From: Dirofilaria immitis
Lineage: Eukaryota > Nematoda > Chromadorea > Rhabditida > Onchocercidae
Assembly: GCA_024305405.1 (NCBI GenBank)
Contig: JAKNDB010000098.1
Span: forward strand, 3,281,501 to 3,345,500
DNA: 64,000 nt
Direction of reading: 5' to 3'
Shown: one piece after another, positions 10,629 through 25,253 of the stretch
Position numbering within the stretch: position 1 is the stretch's first letter
Layout: every line of letters starts with the position of its first letter
Notes under the pieces: generated by a model
The model's input: the letters and a program-made list of their open reading frames with translations, nothing else
Told to the model about the DNA's origin: nothing
The model's database searches: none
Program-made: the position numbers and the translations under genes

Positions 10629-12874
10629 ATGGATCTCGTTATTGATGAAATAACAACTGAACGTGTGAAGATCATTATTAATGAAGAAGGAGCAGTGCTA
10701 TCAATTATCAGTTATATTTTACGCACATACGCTTATTTAGTTATTGGTACACTGCTCATATTGATCAACATTCCCATCTTTGTACTTGTCATAACATGCA
10801 AAAAACTCAGGTCAAAATGCTTTATCTCAAAAAAAAAAAAAAAATATTATGATTGTTTAAGGCATTAACATTTCAAACTAATAATTCAAATATGAACGAT
10901 TACTTTAAAAAAAAAACTGAAAATAGGAGAAATTTAAATATTTCAGGGATCGCTATTTGGTTCTTGTAGTTGTATTTCTCAACAATGGATTCACAGGAAT
11001 CAGTGCGATATTATCGGCAATGAGACGATTAATCAACTCGGCTAATGGAGAACGGTATATCGATCATCACGAATGTGTGCTAAATGTTATTCATTCTAAT
11101 TTTCTGAAAAATATTCCAAAAGTCATTCTCATTGATATTTTATAAAATTAAATTAATATACTGCAAATACAATTATAAATTATGAGGGAAAATACAAATG
11201 TGATCAGAAATTCAATAAATCCATTACACAAAGGAAAAGAACCATCCAATTTCCAAAAGCATTCATTTCCTTAAAAGAATAAATGATACTGAATTATAGT
11301 CGTTTAATCGATAAGGAAGCAAAATTTCAGATTCCCACTCTACTTCTTACAGCTTATTTTTGAATGGATTCAGTTTGTTAATGAACAGCATCGAAAGGTT
11401 TTGTGTTGTTGCATTCCCAATATATTACTATACTCAGAGCATTCTGAATAAGTTATTCATTGATAATTGCACAGTATATAATTACAATCATTGCAATCAC
11501 TTCTACCGTCGTTGCAAGTTTAATTGAACCATCTCGACAAGTATCTGATTTTTGCTTGTAAGTAACAATTTATAGATCTCTAATTAAACGAATATTTTAT
11601 TCATAATTATATTTTCGATTATTCATTCTAGCAGAATAATCAATTACCCTTCAAAATTCGACAACTCTTTCCAACAAAAAAATCTTGCAGGCTACAAGTC
11701 ACATACTTATCGGAGTTTTATTCTACTTTATTACTATTATCCACCGCTGCTTCATTGCTGAGCGTTATCCTTATGCTTATTGTTGTTATCATTCTGAGAA
11801 AGTATGGTTTAAAAAATTTATGATATTTTGATATAGCATATGATCATCTAAGTTTTCATTCATTAAATTTACGCAAGTAAATATTTTCAGAATTAAGTAA
11901 TTTGTTTTAACTCTCCAAAAATTAAAACCGCTACCAACATTTCACAATAGCAAATAGCTGCATGATAGTGATACTGCCATAAAGTATAATCTGTCCAAAG
12001 TAATCCTATCATTTGTAAATACAAATTAGCAAAAAACAATAAGTGTTTGAACAAGTAATTAGACAATTACAGAAAAATTAAGAGAAATGAAATAATTGCA
12101 ACCAGAAATTTAAATTATTATACATCTTCCAAGTGCTAACTGTTATTTTATTGATGCATACAGGAAATACTTCAACAATATCAAATTCAAATATGATTAG
12201 ATTTATGTCATATTAATATCACTCTTAGGAAGTTCGGTGTGCAGTATCTCTCAACTCATTCGCATAATCTCGATTTGTCGTATTTTCTCAAGAATCAAAA
12301 GCGATACACCCATACAGCACTGATCTCTTGTTGCTTTACATTCTGTATGTTCCTGCACTTGGGTTCCTGTAAACAGAGTGCTGAAGGCCAAGTTAATTTA
12401 GTAATAAAGAAACATATCATTCATTGAGATTTTAGACAGAAAATTTCATGATAAAACAAATTCGATGAATAGGAATTTCTATTTATGATTTCTTCAGCGT
12501 CCCGATAAATTAGGATCAACGCATTATTTTATCTGATAGTAAGTTTTATAATAGTTACTGTTTTATACACGCTTATTTTATAACTTGAATTTTCATATTT
12601 TATAGTTCTCGCTGTGGTACCATCAACAATACAATATATTTATGTATTGGATCCTTCAGCGAAATCACGAACCGTTGTAATCGCTTGCGTATATCTACCT
12701 TTCTTAAATTCTCTCAATATGATAATATGGTTCGTTTGTCGTCAAGGTGATCTTCGGCGTGCTTTAGTTTATAATTTCAAACGGTTATTTTGTGGACAAA
12801 AAATCAAATTCAGCAAACCACTGTTATTGGCTTTGGAAGATGAAATCAAACTTTTTTTTTTTTTTTTTGGTTGA
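10629..12874 (+). pseudogene. Seven-transmembrane receptor A (serpentine, rhodopsin-like), frameshifted
   Basis: Six exons can be read: 10629-10810, 10947-11085, 11331-11557, 11691-11801, 12229-12344 and 12606-12874. They encode TM1 with INIPIF and a KKLR loop; TM2; a Cys just before TM3; TM3 with an ERF version of the DRY motif followed by VVAFPIYYY; TM4; TM5 (LLLLSTAASLLSVILMLIVV); TM6; and TM7 with a basic tail. Exons 2-4 have exactly the same lengths as in receptor C, which fixes the splice sites. Exon 3 carries a 1-nt loss near 11350 and a 1-nt gain near 11471. They cancel in length but leave about 39 codons, with TM3, out of frame and create stops. Exon 6 ends in a T17 run. Family role: chemosensory or peptide receptors at the plasma membrane; the ligand is unknown. 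A sequencing error is the alternative to pseudogene status. Confidence 0.75.
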
Positions 12875-15800
12875 ATTGATTTATTTTGCAGTTGCCAAAC
12901 TTTATTTCTATACAGATTTCTTTAAAAAAAACATTTTTCAGTGTGAACTTTTTGTCATCCATAAACAACATTTATAACTGTGATAATAATTTGATTGTCT
13001 CTGTTTTATGTTAAAAAAAAAAAGAAAAAAATTAAACTTAATATGTTATATGATTGTGCATTATAATCTCAGGAATTAATATAACTTAAGCAAATAGAAA
13101 ATATAAAAAGCGATAAATATTTTCATTTGCTAAAACAGAAAGACTAGCTTTTAAATTTTATTAATTAATTTTGACTATTCGATGCTGCTACCTGGATTAT
13201 TATGGTTTTTGGAATACTGTGAATGCTAATGAAGCTTTTGAAAAGATATACCTATAGTCTGCTAAAAGATAATATCTTATAATAAAACATGAAACAAGAA
13301 TATCTTATTTCAAATACCCTAATACATAGGACATATCAAATATTTTCGGTATCTTATGTCAAAAGTTGAAATATGAATCTATTTAGAACATTTGCTGATT
13401 CCGACTTCAAAAATTCAACGATCAAACTTTTTGTATTCAATTTCAAATAATAATTTTTGGATGGAAAAAGATTCGAATTTCATGAAGCAGCAAAATTGTT
13501 GCTACTACTGTAAAAATATTTGCTTTATTATATATAATCATTTATCGCGTCATATTTTGCTATATTTCTATTTAATGATTGCATAATCAGAAATTTTAGC
13601 AAGGCTGAAGTTGGCAATCATGTTGAAATGATCAAGCATATATGTTAAAAATGACTAGGCTACAGAATATTCATCGAAAAAATTTTAATATGCGAGGTAT
13701 AGGAATCGATGAAATATCAAGAACTATTAAATAGTTAATTTAATTTTTCAGCCATCGATGCAAACCAGTTTTGGGATAAATTTGTTTGATGTAATTTATT
13801 GCTGCTTGATAACCTTTGATTTCTAAAAATAATTTAAGTATAATATATAAACAAACAGACAGATCATTCAATACAACCAATTATAGCTATGCTATTAATA
13901 CAAAAAGTATGCCAAAATTTTTCCTTGCTAACTTAAGTTCGTTAATATTTTATTCACTCTCGATCATCACTGAAATAGTATTTGTTGCTATAAATAGAAA
14001 TAAGATATCATCAAACTTCGTAAATAATAGAAAGTAATGTCATGCGCTAATTATTTTCTACGTGCTTAATTATTTGGCATCATCAATTCTTGAATTTATT
14101 AACTGCTTAATACTAAACATACGTTTTTTCTATGACATATTAGAGTTGGAAATCGAAATTAATTCACATGCACGAAATTACGTTGAATATATATCAATAT
14201 CTTTAACATTCTTGCAACAACTTCGATATTGAGGATGCATTTTTGTAAGAAGATCAAAAACTCTAGGAATTAGCTAAGTTGGAATGTTGAAGTTGAAAAA
14301 TGAAGCAGATATTTTTGAATAGTTGCATTTCTATCTCAGCAACATTGAATTAACTCCATTGAATTTAAAATACTCAATGAGCTCTATAGTTTTTGATTAA
14401 AATCATCGATTTTTGATGCTGATAAAGAAGAATTCATTTTATTCCTATGATAACCGATTAGATCAACTGATAATTTCATTTTGAGCATATCTTAGTTGCA
14501 GAAATAATATGCCGATAATTCTGCTCATTCCAATGACATTCATAACTAAATTTAAATTCAGATTTCTGAGTGAAAAAGATATCGCAATATACCAAAACAT
14601 GCTAAGGTACCACTTTATCAATTTTCAGTTATTGCAATCAACCGATATCAGCCCAGTACAAGTTCTTATCAATTAAGAAAAACTTACTGTTTAAAGAGAA
14701 AAAGAAAGCTTAGATAAAAAGTTTTATTATCCCATAATCATAAATTGAGGATCTTTTATTTATTCTCATCATTTTAGTTGATTATCATAATAATATTAAA
14801 CTATAGCAGATTATCATCCGCTATAAATGTTTTCAACAAGGACAAGACTTTAAAGCACTGGATCAATAAACTGGAAATTATCTCTGAAAAATAACTGGAT
14901 AATAGAAACGAGATTCAAGCCTGAAATACAGTTACTAGGCTTGTGCAGAAACAATGATTCCTTATCGCTATTCCTATCATAAATTTCGCAGTGCAAAGAA
15001 CGTTTATTTTCGTCTTCCGACCATTCGTGCTGAAAATACATTGCATATGCAAAAAACATTCACGTAGAAGTATATCCGTCCAGAATCCACAAAACAACAA
15101 ATTTTTAGAAACAGATTCCGCTTCAGCGTTTCAAGTACGAGAACATGTTACTGTTCTGATTATAGAAATAAACTATACTTAATTCTAAAGTATGATATTC
15201 TATCTAAATTCTGACATATATTAAAATAAGCAAAATTAGAAAGTTCAACTTATTTAAAGTTTAAGGTCATTAAGTATTAAAATATTTATGCTTGCTTTAT
15301 CCGAATACTTTAAGGGCATATTTTTTATTTGATTATAATTTGCGCTTCTTTCGCGCTTTTGAATTTATGAAAAACATTCATTTTTCATCTTTCTATTAGC
15401 AAATATTTCCAATAGATTTTTGCAAAACAATCTTTGTCGATATTTGATAGGATAAATTATGTAAAATATTAAACATTTCAAAAGGACAACATGTGATTTT
15501 TATTTTGCAAATATTTTTGAAAATGTAACAATTCAGATAAGCTTTTTTTTAATTGATTGGTGATATGACTAGAAATTTTATTTGTAAAATTATCAATAGT
15601 TATCTCATATCTCGTGATCCGTAAAAATTCAATAATAAGGCGGAAAAATGAACGTATTTTTTTTTAAAGCTATCCTAAATTAAATAATTCATGGAAAATC
15701 TTCAATGACAATAGGTAGTGAAAATTTTGAAATTGAAGCAGAATGAATTCAATGAAAAAAAAATAGGACAAATTACTAAATCTCAATATTTCAATTATTT

Positions 15801-18800
15801 GATATGATTTATATTCCATATTGATTTTGTCTTTTTTAACCCTCATTTTCATGCTAATTAAACGAAATGATAATTCATAAAGTTTGATCATGCAATCAAT
15901 AATAAAATTTTATGATTAAAAAAGTAAAACTTTTTTAACACTCATTCTCGCGCAACTTGATTATTAAATTATTAATCCAATAGTTATAACAAATTCTTCA
16001 CAATAACATGAATTTCAATTATTGCTAGTTTTTGTTGAAAAATAAAACTTACGATACAGCTAGTTATAGGATGACTATACTAGCAGAGGAAATGTGTTAA
16101 AATTGAACAAATTATATCTTATAAAACATCAGAATCTCTCAAAGTATTATACTAATGCTAATCAAAAATTGCAGGATATTTTCTGATCATTGAAACTTAC
16201 TTTTTCTAAGGTAAAAAAAAGGTATTAAAATTTCAGGGAATTATTTGATTGCATTATAGAAGATGTTAGATAGAAGGCGAATGATTGATTATTGACAGCA
16301 ATTACTGCATGGATAACAATTTTCTTGCTAATAATCAGGCATTATTATTAAAAGCATAGAATCAATTTAAAACAAGTATAATTATACCTTGATCACTGAT
16401 TTGGAAATGTAACATTTTTAAAAATTATATCCAGAACTTCATTAAAAATTTATTACATTCTTTTCCAACTTAAAATTCTATAGAAGGCGTTTAGAATAAT
16501 ATCTTATGTTATTAAACTACTAGATAGCCTAAACTTCTATATTATTAATAGAATTAAATTTAAAAAACGAAACACTATTTTAGAAGATGTTATCAAAAAT
16601 AAAAAAATAAAAAGCCATGAATAAATTTGTTAATTTTTTTTTTTTTTTTTTGGCTATTTATAGTTGAGCATTCAAAGCACATATACATATTTATATGGTT
16701 GGAAATTTTCTTTATGCCTAGAAAATTTTAATTTTTATATATATAGCATTCATTCATATTTAATTATTAAAACATCTTGAAAGATTGAAAAGAGTTTTTT
16801 TCGATATGTTTACTTTATTTGTCAAAAATAAAATTTTCAACTTTTATTTTGCTATTTTTTTTTTTTTGTTTTGTTTTTTATAGTTTTCGAGTAACCCATA
16901 TATAATAAGGCAGGCATATATATTAAAAATTGAATCATAACATCTCATCGAAGAACAAAAATTAAATGAATCAGATGGATTAAAAAAATTTAAGCAAAGC
17001 ATCAAATTACAAAATTCAATTCAAACAAAAATGGAAAAAAAAAGAAAAAGAAATAATATAATGCGAAGCTATGAGAATAGGGGCAGCATAAATAAAACAC
17101 TAAATAATCATTTTTTTTTTATCTTTTTAAAATAATCTCTTTCTAAAGTATGATTAGTATCAGTGGCATAGAACTAAGCATTTTTAGATATATTTGCTTA
17201 TTCCTTCAAATGCCCATTTATTTATTTCTTCCAAAAATGCAAAATTATTGCGACCGATTATCTAAATGTATCACAATCTAATCATCAATTTTTTCGTTGC
17301 TATTTGAAAACTTAGACTGGAATTTCTAGTCTTGAAAAATTAACCATTATATTGTGTTGTTGCATGTCAGTGTATTAATACTGATATGTGTAATACATAA
17401 TCAAATATCATTTATACTTATAAATTGTAAAGAATATGCATCAGTAATCATGATATCATTAATTTTTTTTAATCATAAATTTTTTTTTCTTTGCAATCGC
17501 ATAATTAAATTAAAATCTTATTTTGTTTAGTTTAATTTGCATACACTTTCATATCCATGTGTATTACTTTAAAATTTTTTTCATCTTTTCCTTCTGAAAA
17601 TATAAATTTCTGGAACAATTTATAAATATAATTGATATTTCTTATCATATCCTTTTTGCATTTTTTCGTGCAATTAAAATCATCTGTGTTAAAATTTTTC
17701 TTAGCCTTTTTATTGACTGTTTTCTATTTAACAAAATGCTTCGTCTTTTTATTCAATTTTTAAGCAATAAAAAGATTAAATGAGGAGAGAAATTCATGGT
17801 AAAAATTCTTCTATCCTAAAATGTCTGCATTGGAATTGAATAATTAATGCATATCGCCTTGCATCATCATATTAATTGTAATCATACCATATCTCTCTCT
17901 ATTTCCTTTTAAATAATTCATATCTTTGGCTAAAATTAAACTTCGTAGATGCAAAATTTGATTATATTATGATAAACATAATAACATTATCATTCATTTT
18001 ATTCGCATAAAAGTTACAAAAATAAAAATTCTCTGCTGTTATATTTGATTTTAAAAGAAATTTCATTTTTGCGTCGCTAATTTTTTTACCGACAATTTTA
18101 CTCGCCTAAATTTTTTTTTTTTTTAATCAGCCATTTTTGAGCATCGATTAAGAAGAAAAGAATGTGAAAATATGAAAAATTTTACATCGAATATTTTTGT
18201 TTGCAAAAAAAAAGGGATGAAAAAATGATCGATTTGTAAAAAGAAAAAAAAGAAATGGAAAAAATTTTTTAAAAACAATTTAATATTAAAAAATATTTGA
18301 TAGTGTCTTTCTCGATTTCTCATATTTTTTTTTTTTTTCATTTTGCATTAATATTTTGATCATATCGTAACTTTTGCTAACGTCGTCAGCATTTCTTATT
18401 TCAAATAATCATGCTATGATGATATATTTTTTCTGCCTACGTAAACCACAAAAAGCTGAATGTCATGCAATGAGTTACAGAAATCGATCGACTAGTAATT
18501 AAAAATCTTTCGCGAAATTCCGAAATAATTTGGAAGTTCAAAATGCTGCAAAAGAATTATTTTATTGATTGATTATTATTCAAATTCAGTATAAAATGAT
18601 AAATAAAAATTAAGAAATAGATTGTAATTTAAAAGTTAAATAAGTATTTAAAGTTGCAATTAAAAATAATTCATATTATCAATTTTATAAGAGATTAGTT
18701 ATCATTTTCAATGTAAAAAATCTGCAATAAAATTACTTCACCTTTTAAAAATTGACCGCTAAAATTTTGCTAAATTAAATGATATATGTGAAAAATAATT

Positions 18801-21800
18801 AATCAAAGAATAATTGAAATCGAAAAAAAAAAGAAATTTAAAATATAAGTAATCATCCAATCATTATACTGCTAAACATATAGCCATATCCTTTCCAATC
18901 AGTTGATTTATTAATTTTACAAATACTACTTTTATTCTGTCATATTGTTAAGGAATAATATTTAATGATTAAAAATTATTTTCATTTTTAAAGCAAATTT
19001 TGTTAGTTGATAATAATTTCGCATTCTGCTGATTAATTTTTATAGTTTTCTTCATTTTTAGGTCATCTCAAAAAAGGCCATTTAGTAGAAGTCAAAATTA
19101 AGCAATTAGATTCCGTTTCATGTTTACATGATAAATTGGTATCTAAATTTGTTTTCAACTTCGATTAAATACAAATATGACATTGATAGTAATTTAAATA
19201 TTAGCAATTTCATTTTAATTTTTAAAATGAAATTTATTTGAAATATCCTTGTGATTTCTTTTTTTTTAAGCAATAGAATTGGAATCTGAATAAAAGTTGT
19301 GAATTTTTCAAACAAATCCTAATGCTCTTCATTAGAATCTCATAATGTTTTGTCCACCTGATGAATGCATTATACATTCAAATTCATGCGTAATAGGTAT
19401 ATTCACAAAATTCTTCATATCGTTAATATATTTAGCACTTTTAGCCATTATATAACCTTTATCCATAATTGAATTGATTTTTTTTTTTTTTTGCACCTAA
19501 AAAGTCTATCTTTTCATTTTTTTTTTTTTTTTTAAGACCAATTAATTTCTTTTTATTTTTCTTAGCATTAAATAGGTGTATGAAAGTTAAATTAACTTAA
19601 TTATTGGCGCAAAAAAAAAAGATCGTAATGGAGTGCAAAATTTATTTTCTCTTTTCAGACTAAGTAGTATTTAAATTAAATTTGATAAATGTTTTATCAG
19701 ATTTCTAAACTATTAACTAACGCTATTATCAATTCAGATTCGAGGAAAAATATGCTAAATGATGAGTGTATTTTGTGCATAAAGTTATAATTTCATATAT
19801 CAAAATTATAATTACAATTAAAATATGCAATTAATTAAGGAACATGTGTATTTATTGAAAATTTTTATGCTTTGGATATTTGTAAATACATATTTAAAAT
19901 AAATTAAATTTAATAAAATGCAGTATAATAAACGATCTCTGTATGCTTAGTATAATTATCAATTTTTAATCATTTAATAGGAATTAAATCTTTAAAAAAT
20001 TGTATAGTGGTAGTTATTGGTATTGTCAGTTATCGTTATATTTCCATCATCCCTTTTACGATCAACATTAAACTTTTTAGTGATATGATAATTTTGAGAT
20101 TTTTTTTTTTTTTGTTCAAAATAATGACTACTACACGTTGAAAATATAATTAATTATAGCTAACTCATTTAATAAATAAGTTATCTATTATTGTGAACGC
20201 ATAAAAATATATTAGCAGTACAGAATTATTTGTAATTCATTCAATAGAAAAGAATTATCTCTTATCAAATTAACAACTGTATGAAATAAGCTTAATATGT
20301 GGAAAGCAAACTTAATGTTTACTAATTTACTTATTTATTTATGCAATATCTAATTCATTTTGCATATAGGCTATTGATCATCTGTTAATACGAATGCTGC
20401 AATAATAATAATAATAATTAATATGAATGCATTTAACCAACTTAATTAATCAGTATTATTTTATAAAAATAAAAAAAAAAACAAAATTAGCTTTTACTTC
20501 TAATCAGCATAAGTTTGAAAATCATTCATAATTTTCATTCATTATTTTTGTTCGTTACAAAAAAAAAAAAAAAAAAAAAACAAGAAAGAATCGTTTCCAA
20601 TGATTGATTACATTTTCATTTTGCTTTTATTACGACAATTTTGAAATAATAATATGTTCTAATTATGTGTTATTATCCTTTAGATATTTGTTCATATATT
20701 CTCTCAGTTTATTGGGCATATTTATTGGAAGTCACATTCATATATTTCATTTGTCGCAACTATAATAAAGTTTATTTCCTTCTCCTTTCATAAATCAAAT
20801 TTGCAATGAACAAATTCTTACAATGCGATGATAATATTAGTTTTCTCTCAAATAAAAATTCATTGTTCGTTTTTTAAAAAAAAAAAAAAAAATTTAGCTT
20901 TCAGTTTTGCGCATAAAATCAATTTTATAAAATATAATAAATCCAAATAAGAATTTTTTTTTTTTTCTTCACAATAACATCTCAAAGAAGCTATAATTTT
21001 AGCTGATATATGAGAGAAAGAAATGAAAATATATATTCAATATATTGCTAGGCGAAAAATTTACATATTTTATTTTTTTGGTGAAATAAAATTTCAATAT
21101 AAATTAATTATTAATATGGAATAAAGTTAGCAGTAAAAGCCTATCAATCATTCAAATATTTGTCGGAATATTTAATCACTTAAAGATACAATTTTTGGCA
21201 TCAAATATCAAACTCATATTAAATAATGATTATAATTAAACGAATGAAAATATACACTTTCGTATAGTGACTAAAGTTTTATCATGCTTAATTTATCTAT
21301 CATATTAGAATGATATTTTATGTTGATAGTTACGGAAAACCGAAAGAACGATGTAAATTTTGTTATACATGAATGATTTTATTCGGAGAATTTTTTTCTT
21401 TCAAATTTTTATATTTTTCAAAATTATTTTTAATTAGTTTATGTGATCAAATAAACCGTTATCTTTTTTGATTTTAGTATAATTTTAGTAAATTTGATTA
21501 TAATCAAATAATATTTGTTGACGAAGTTTATTGATGCTTCTAAATATTTTTTATTAGCTTAATTCTTTTTATTAAACCAGAATTTCAAATATCAGTGTTA
21601 ACTTTTCATACTAAATCAGCTATTTTTATTCACAAATAAAAATTTCTTTTACACTCTTCCAAAGAAACTGATAGATTATACTCATGATAATGATCATAAT
21701 ATCATCAGTAGTTCACTATCATTCTATCCTCTAAATTGCTTGCAACAAAAAGATTAAAGAATTTTTAAAAAAAAAAAAAACTATCGATTTCAATTATTAA

Positions 21801-22195
21801 TTTATTCTTCATTGAATAAAATATTATTGTTAAGAATACTTTTCCAAAAAAAAAAATTTTTTTTTGAAAATATTACACTAGCAATTATAAAAGTAAAAGT
21901 AAATTACAAATGTAAATAATTAAATTTTAGAACATTTCTCATTCTAAAATGTCTGAAGTTCGCTATTTGATTTGTTTCAGTAACTCTTTGCTTAAAATTT
22001 TAATTTCATTCATACCTTTTATTTCATTCAGTTTATTCGTTGGAATAATTAAATAAAAATATGATTCCTACTTAATTTTTTCTTATCTATTTAATTTATT
22101 CATCGTATTCATTCGTCGTTATTTTATTCGTCGATTCATAACTCAAAAAAAAAAAAAAATTATTAAAAATTAACTTTCAGGAAATCATCCAGAGA
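12875..22195. other. Long AT-rich interval, no intact gene
   Basis: Composed of AT-rich DNA with many A or T runs (for example around 16630-16650 and 20560-20580). No splice-consistent gene was found. Two short fragments look receptor-like: a TM5-like stretch near 13920-13995 (SLIFYSLSIITEIVFVAI) and an acceptor-preceded segment near 14632-14700 reading IAINRYQPS, which resembles the DRY end of TM3. They are in the wrong order for one gene and may be debris of receptor duplicates. Confidence 0.45.
22175..22180 (+). promoter_or_regulatory. Splice acceptor 15 nt before receptor B start
   Basis: CTTTCAG ends at 22180 and the ATG of receptor B follows at 22196. It is a candidate SL trans-splice or 5' UTR intron acceptor and supports this start. 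Confidence 0.45.
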
Positions 22196-24847
22196 ATGGA
22201 TCATACTGTTGAGCTTGCTAGTAATATATTTCTCTGTTCCTTAAATATTTTACAAATTCTAGCGAATTTAATAGTATTACTTGCATATTTCACCGACAGT
22301 CAACTTTTGGCTAACGAAAATATCATACTTCTTGTTTCTCTTGCATTTATCGATTTTTTTACTCGTCATTATCAATACCGTATTTGATTGTATTGTTCAT
22401 TGGTTGGGTTCCAAACGGTATGTTATCGTATTTACAAAATATAGTCAAATATACTGTAGTAAAAAATGAAAATATAATGCAAAATTTTTGATAATTCCGA
22501 TTTATTAATCTTATCAAAAGTCTTTTTATAAATCTATTTAATATTATTAAACTTTAATGAAGTAATTTTTCTACAATTCGTTTCAATATGATTGAAAATG
22601 TGTTTGTTTAAAAACATTTTCTTAGTGGATTATTCGCTAATTATACTGATTCTTATTATTAATAGTGATAATAAATTATATGATACTAATAATCAATATT
22701 CTTAATAATTATATTGAAATTATTATGATCACTTTTTCATTATACAGAAATTAATTTTAATTAGCATAAGAGCGAAATTTCTTCAGGCAAAGAATATCAC
22801 TATAATGAACATGTAGTACTCGGTTTTGGCTCTGGTCCGGCTGCGTTGATGAAAAGCGGTTGTACGATAACCACTTTGATCGCGATCGATCGTATTTGTG
22901 CACTATGGGCTCCAATGAAATATTATTCATTTGAGAAAAACCGTATGTTTATAACAATAATTCTTTGTATTGATAATTATGCAAAATTAACATATATTCG
23001 AGAATTTCTCAATATGACATTCATTTATAGCATGATAATTAAATAATAAGAATTTCGTAATAATTTATATAGAAATTATTCAAACATTATTTTTTCTGTT
23101 TAGTAATTCTGAAATAGTAATCATTCATTTTTTCAATTGAAATCAAGATGATTGTTGAATAAAATGTTATTATCATATCATATCAACAAAATTACATTAG
23201 TAGTTTTTTTTTTTTTATTTTAATTTTCGCAAATTTTCAGCATTTTATGTGCTAGCTTCATATTTTCGCTTTTGATGGCTGGATTTGATTTATCATTAAT
23301 ATTTATATTATCAAATGGTATTCGACCAGCATCTGGCTGCAGCGGTTTTGCTTGTTTTGCTTCTGAGGTATTTAATTAGCTTCATTGATAATTATGATAT
23401 TGATTGTATAATATCGTTAAGATCCTATTATATAAATCCAGTATTATTATAATTCATTCTGAAGTGAAAATATAATTAAGGAATTTCTTTAATATTGAAA
23501 GAAGTATGTATAATGAAGCTAAAAATTTATCTAACGATATTTATATCTTTTTTCGTTTTTTTTTTATTAATTTATTCTAAAATTTTTTTATCTATATTAA
23601 TCAACAAAATAAAAAAAAAAATTATAACCTATACAGAAAAGGAAAAGAAAAAAAAAGCGTAAGAAATAAATTTGAAATTAACTATACTTTCTTTCATAAA
23701 TAACCAAAAATAAATTAAATGCTAAACATTTTCCTTCTAATATCAAATAATCGGCTATCAATAAATTTATTGCCAAATTATTAAAAAATAATTTATAATA
23801 TTTAAGGAATTTCGTACCTACTGGGAATGTCCAATATGTTTGTCAATTTGCTATCATGCTTATTGACAGTTGTCGTTGCAATGTTGATAAAAACAAGAAA
23901 AACACGAAAAATTCAAGGTAGCAATGCTATGATTCGAAAAAAGACGATAAATGGGTAAGAAATTTTTTTTAAAAAAAAATAAAAAAATTAACTGATTATT
24001 CGGAAAACAAAAAAAAAAAAATTAACGAAAATTGATTGACAAAAATGCGCAAATTAATTTAAATTACTAAATTTTGTCTTAAAAAGTTTTGTAAAAGTTT
24101 TTTTTTTTAAAAGTTTTCTTTTATAAAAGTTTGTAATTGCATACTGTTATGTGAATATTTTTGAAGGCAAGTCGTGCATCATTTTATATTCTCGTCGTAT
24201 CAGCGATATTTGGTGTTGTTCCAGGTGGAATAAATGGTTATGCGCAAAAATTCAGTCTGATGTAAGATTTGCAAATAGCACAATTTAAAAAGCCATAAAT
24301 TAAATGATTATCTGATTAATTATTTTAATTATTTATGATTAAAAAGTAAGGCAAGAAAATTTTGTAATAAATATAATACATAAATTAAATATAGGCGATA
24401 GCTTCAACAAAGTATAAATACCAATGAATAATATTGTTTATTCATATAAATTATTCGATCATATATCATTATTATTATCATTTCATCTATTAACATTACG
24501 TTTCTATTCTTTCTCATCCTTGGTTATTTGAAAAAGAAAATATTAATTGGATAATGATAATGACTGATATTGCTCATGTTTTTCATCAATTTTTGTTATC
24601 ACTGATAAATCCTACGCTTATTACTTGATCGTTTCAGTTCATCAAAGCATTGGCATTTTATATTCAATTATGCGCATCAATTAGCGGTCTATCACATGCA
24701 TTTATCTTTGGCATGGCACATAGATTGATTCGACGACGAATTTTAGTGATGCTGAAATTAGATAAAGTTTTTAAAACGGAATCAGCAATATTACCTCAGA
24801 ATTCTATTTTTCCAATATCCAACATGGTTAACACTAACACAAATTAA
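22196..24847 (+). pseudogene. Seven-transmembrane receptor B (rhodopsin-like, possibly srsx type), broken
   Basis: The likely exons are 22196-22458 (or ending 22417), 22787-22946, 23241-23367, 23807-23954, 24172-24261 and 24638-24847. They supply TM1 with an LANLIVLL core; TM2 with the LAxxD signature (SLAFIDF); TM3 ending in LIAIDRICALWAPM; TM4; an extracellular loop with Cys residues; TM5; TM6 (YILVVSAIFGVVPGG); and TM7 with an RLIRRR tail. These are rhodopsin-class marks and the gene is not a close relative of A and C. The TM2 frame breaks at a T7 run (22354-22360) where T6 would read through. The exon 3/4 and exon 5/6 joins are each out of phase by one base, both next to G runs or donor Gs. 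Either the gene is a pseudogene or the assembly has homopolymer errors. The exon 1 end is uncertain. Confidence 0.65.
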
Positions 24848-25253
24848 TTCGCGCATTACATTTTTTTTTTTTTTTTGATTAGATTATTCGTTTTATTTAC
24901 TAATGCTGTAATATCATGAAAAATGAAATAAAACTTTCTTTGTTGTTTTTTAATGAAATAGATATTGTGAAATTGAATTTTGGAATTTGAAAATATACTT
25001 CTTATTTGTTTAATCTAATAAGTCTAACGACAATAATAAAATGCTTTATGTTAAAAAATTTTAACTTAATTACCGTAGTTGGAAATAAAATAACGTCTAA
25101 ATTGGTTCAATTTTGATGATTAAAAAAAAAAAACTTGAATATTGTAAATTGGTTCAATTTGGATAATTAAAAAAGCTTCGAAGTTAGTAATTGTCAAATA
25201 CTTCTGTCAATTAACTTTTCAAAATTGTAACTTATGTATAATATTTTTTTCTA

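Noticed and set aside
18123..18341. Lys/Phe-rich 72-codon minus frame
   Set aside because: Made of A/T homopolymers; no conserved feature.
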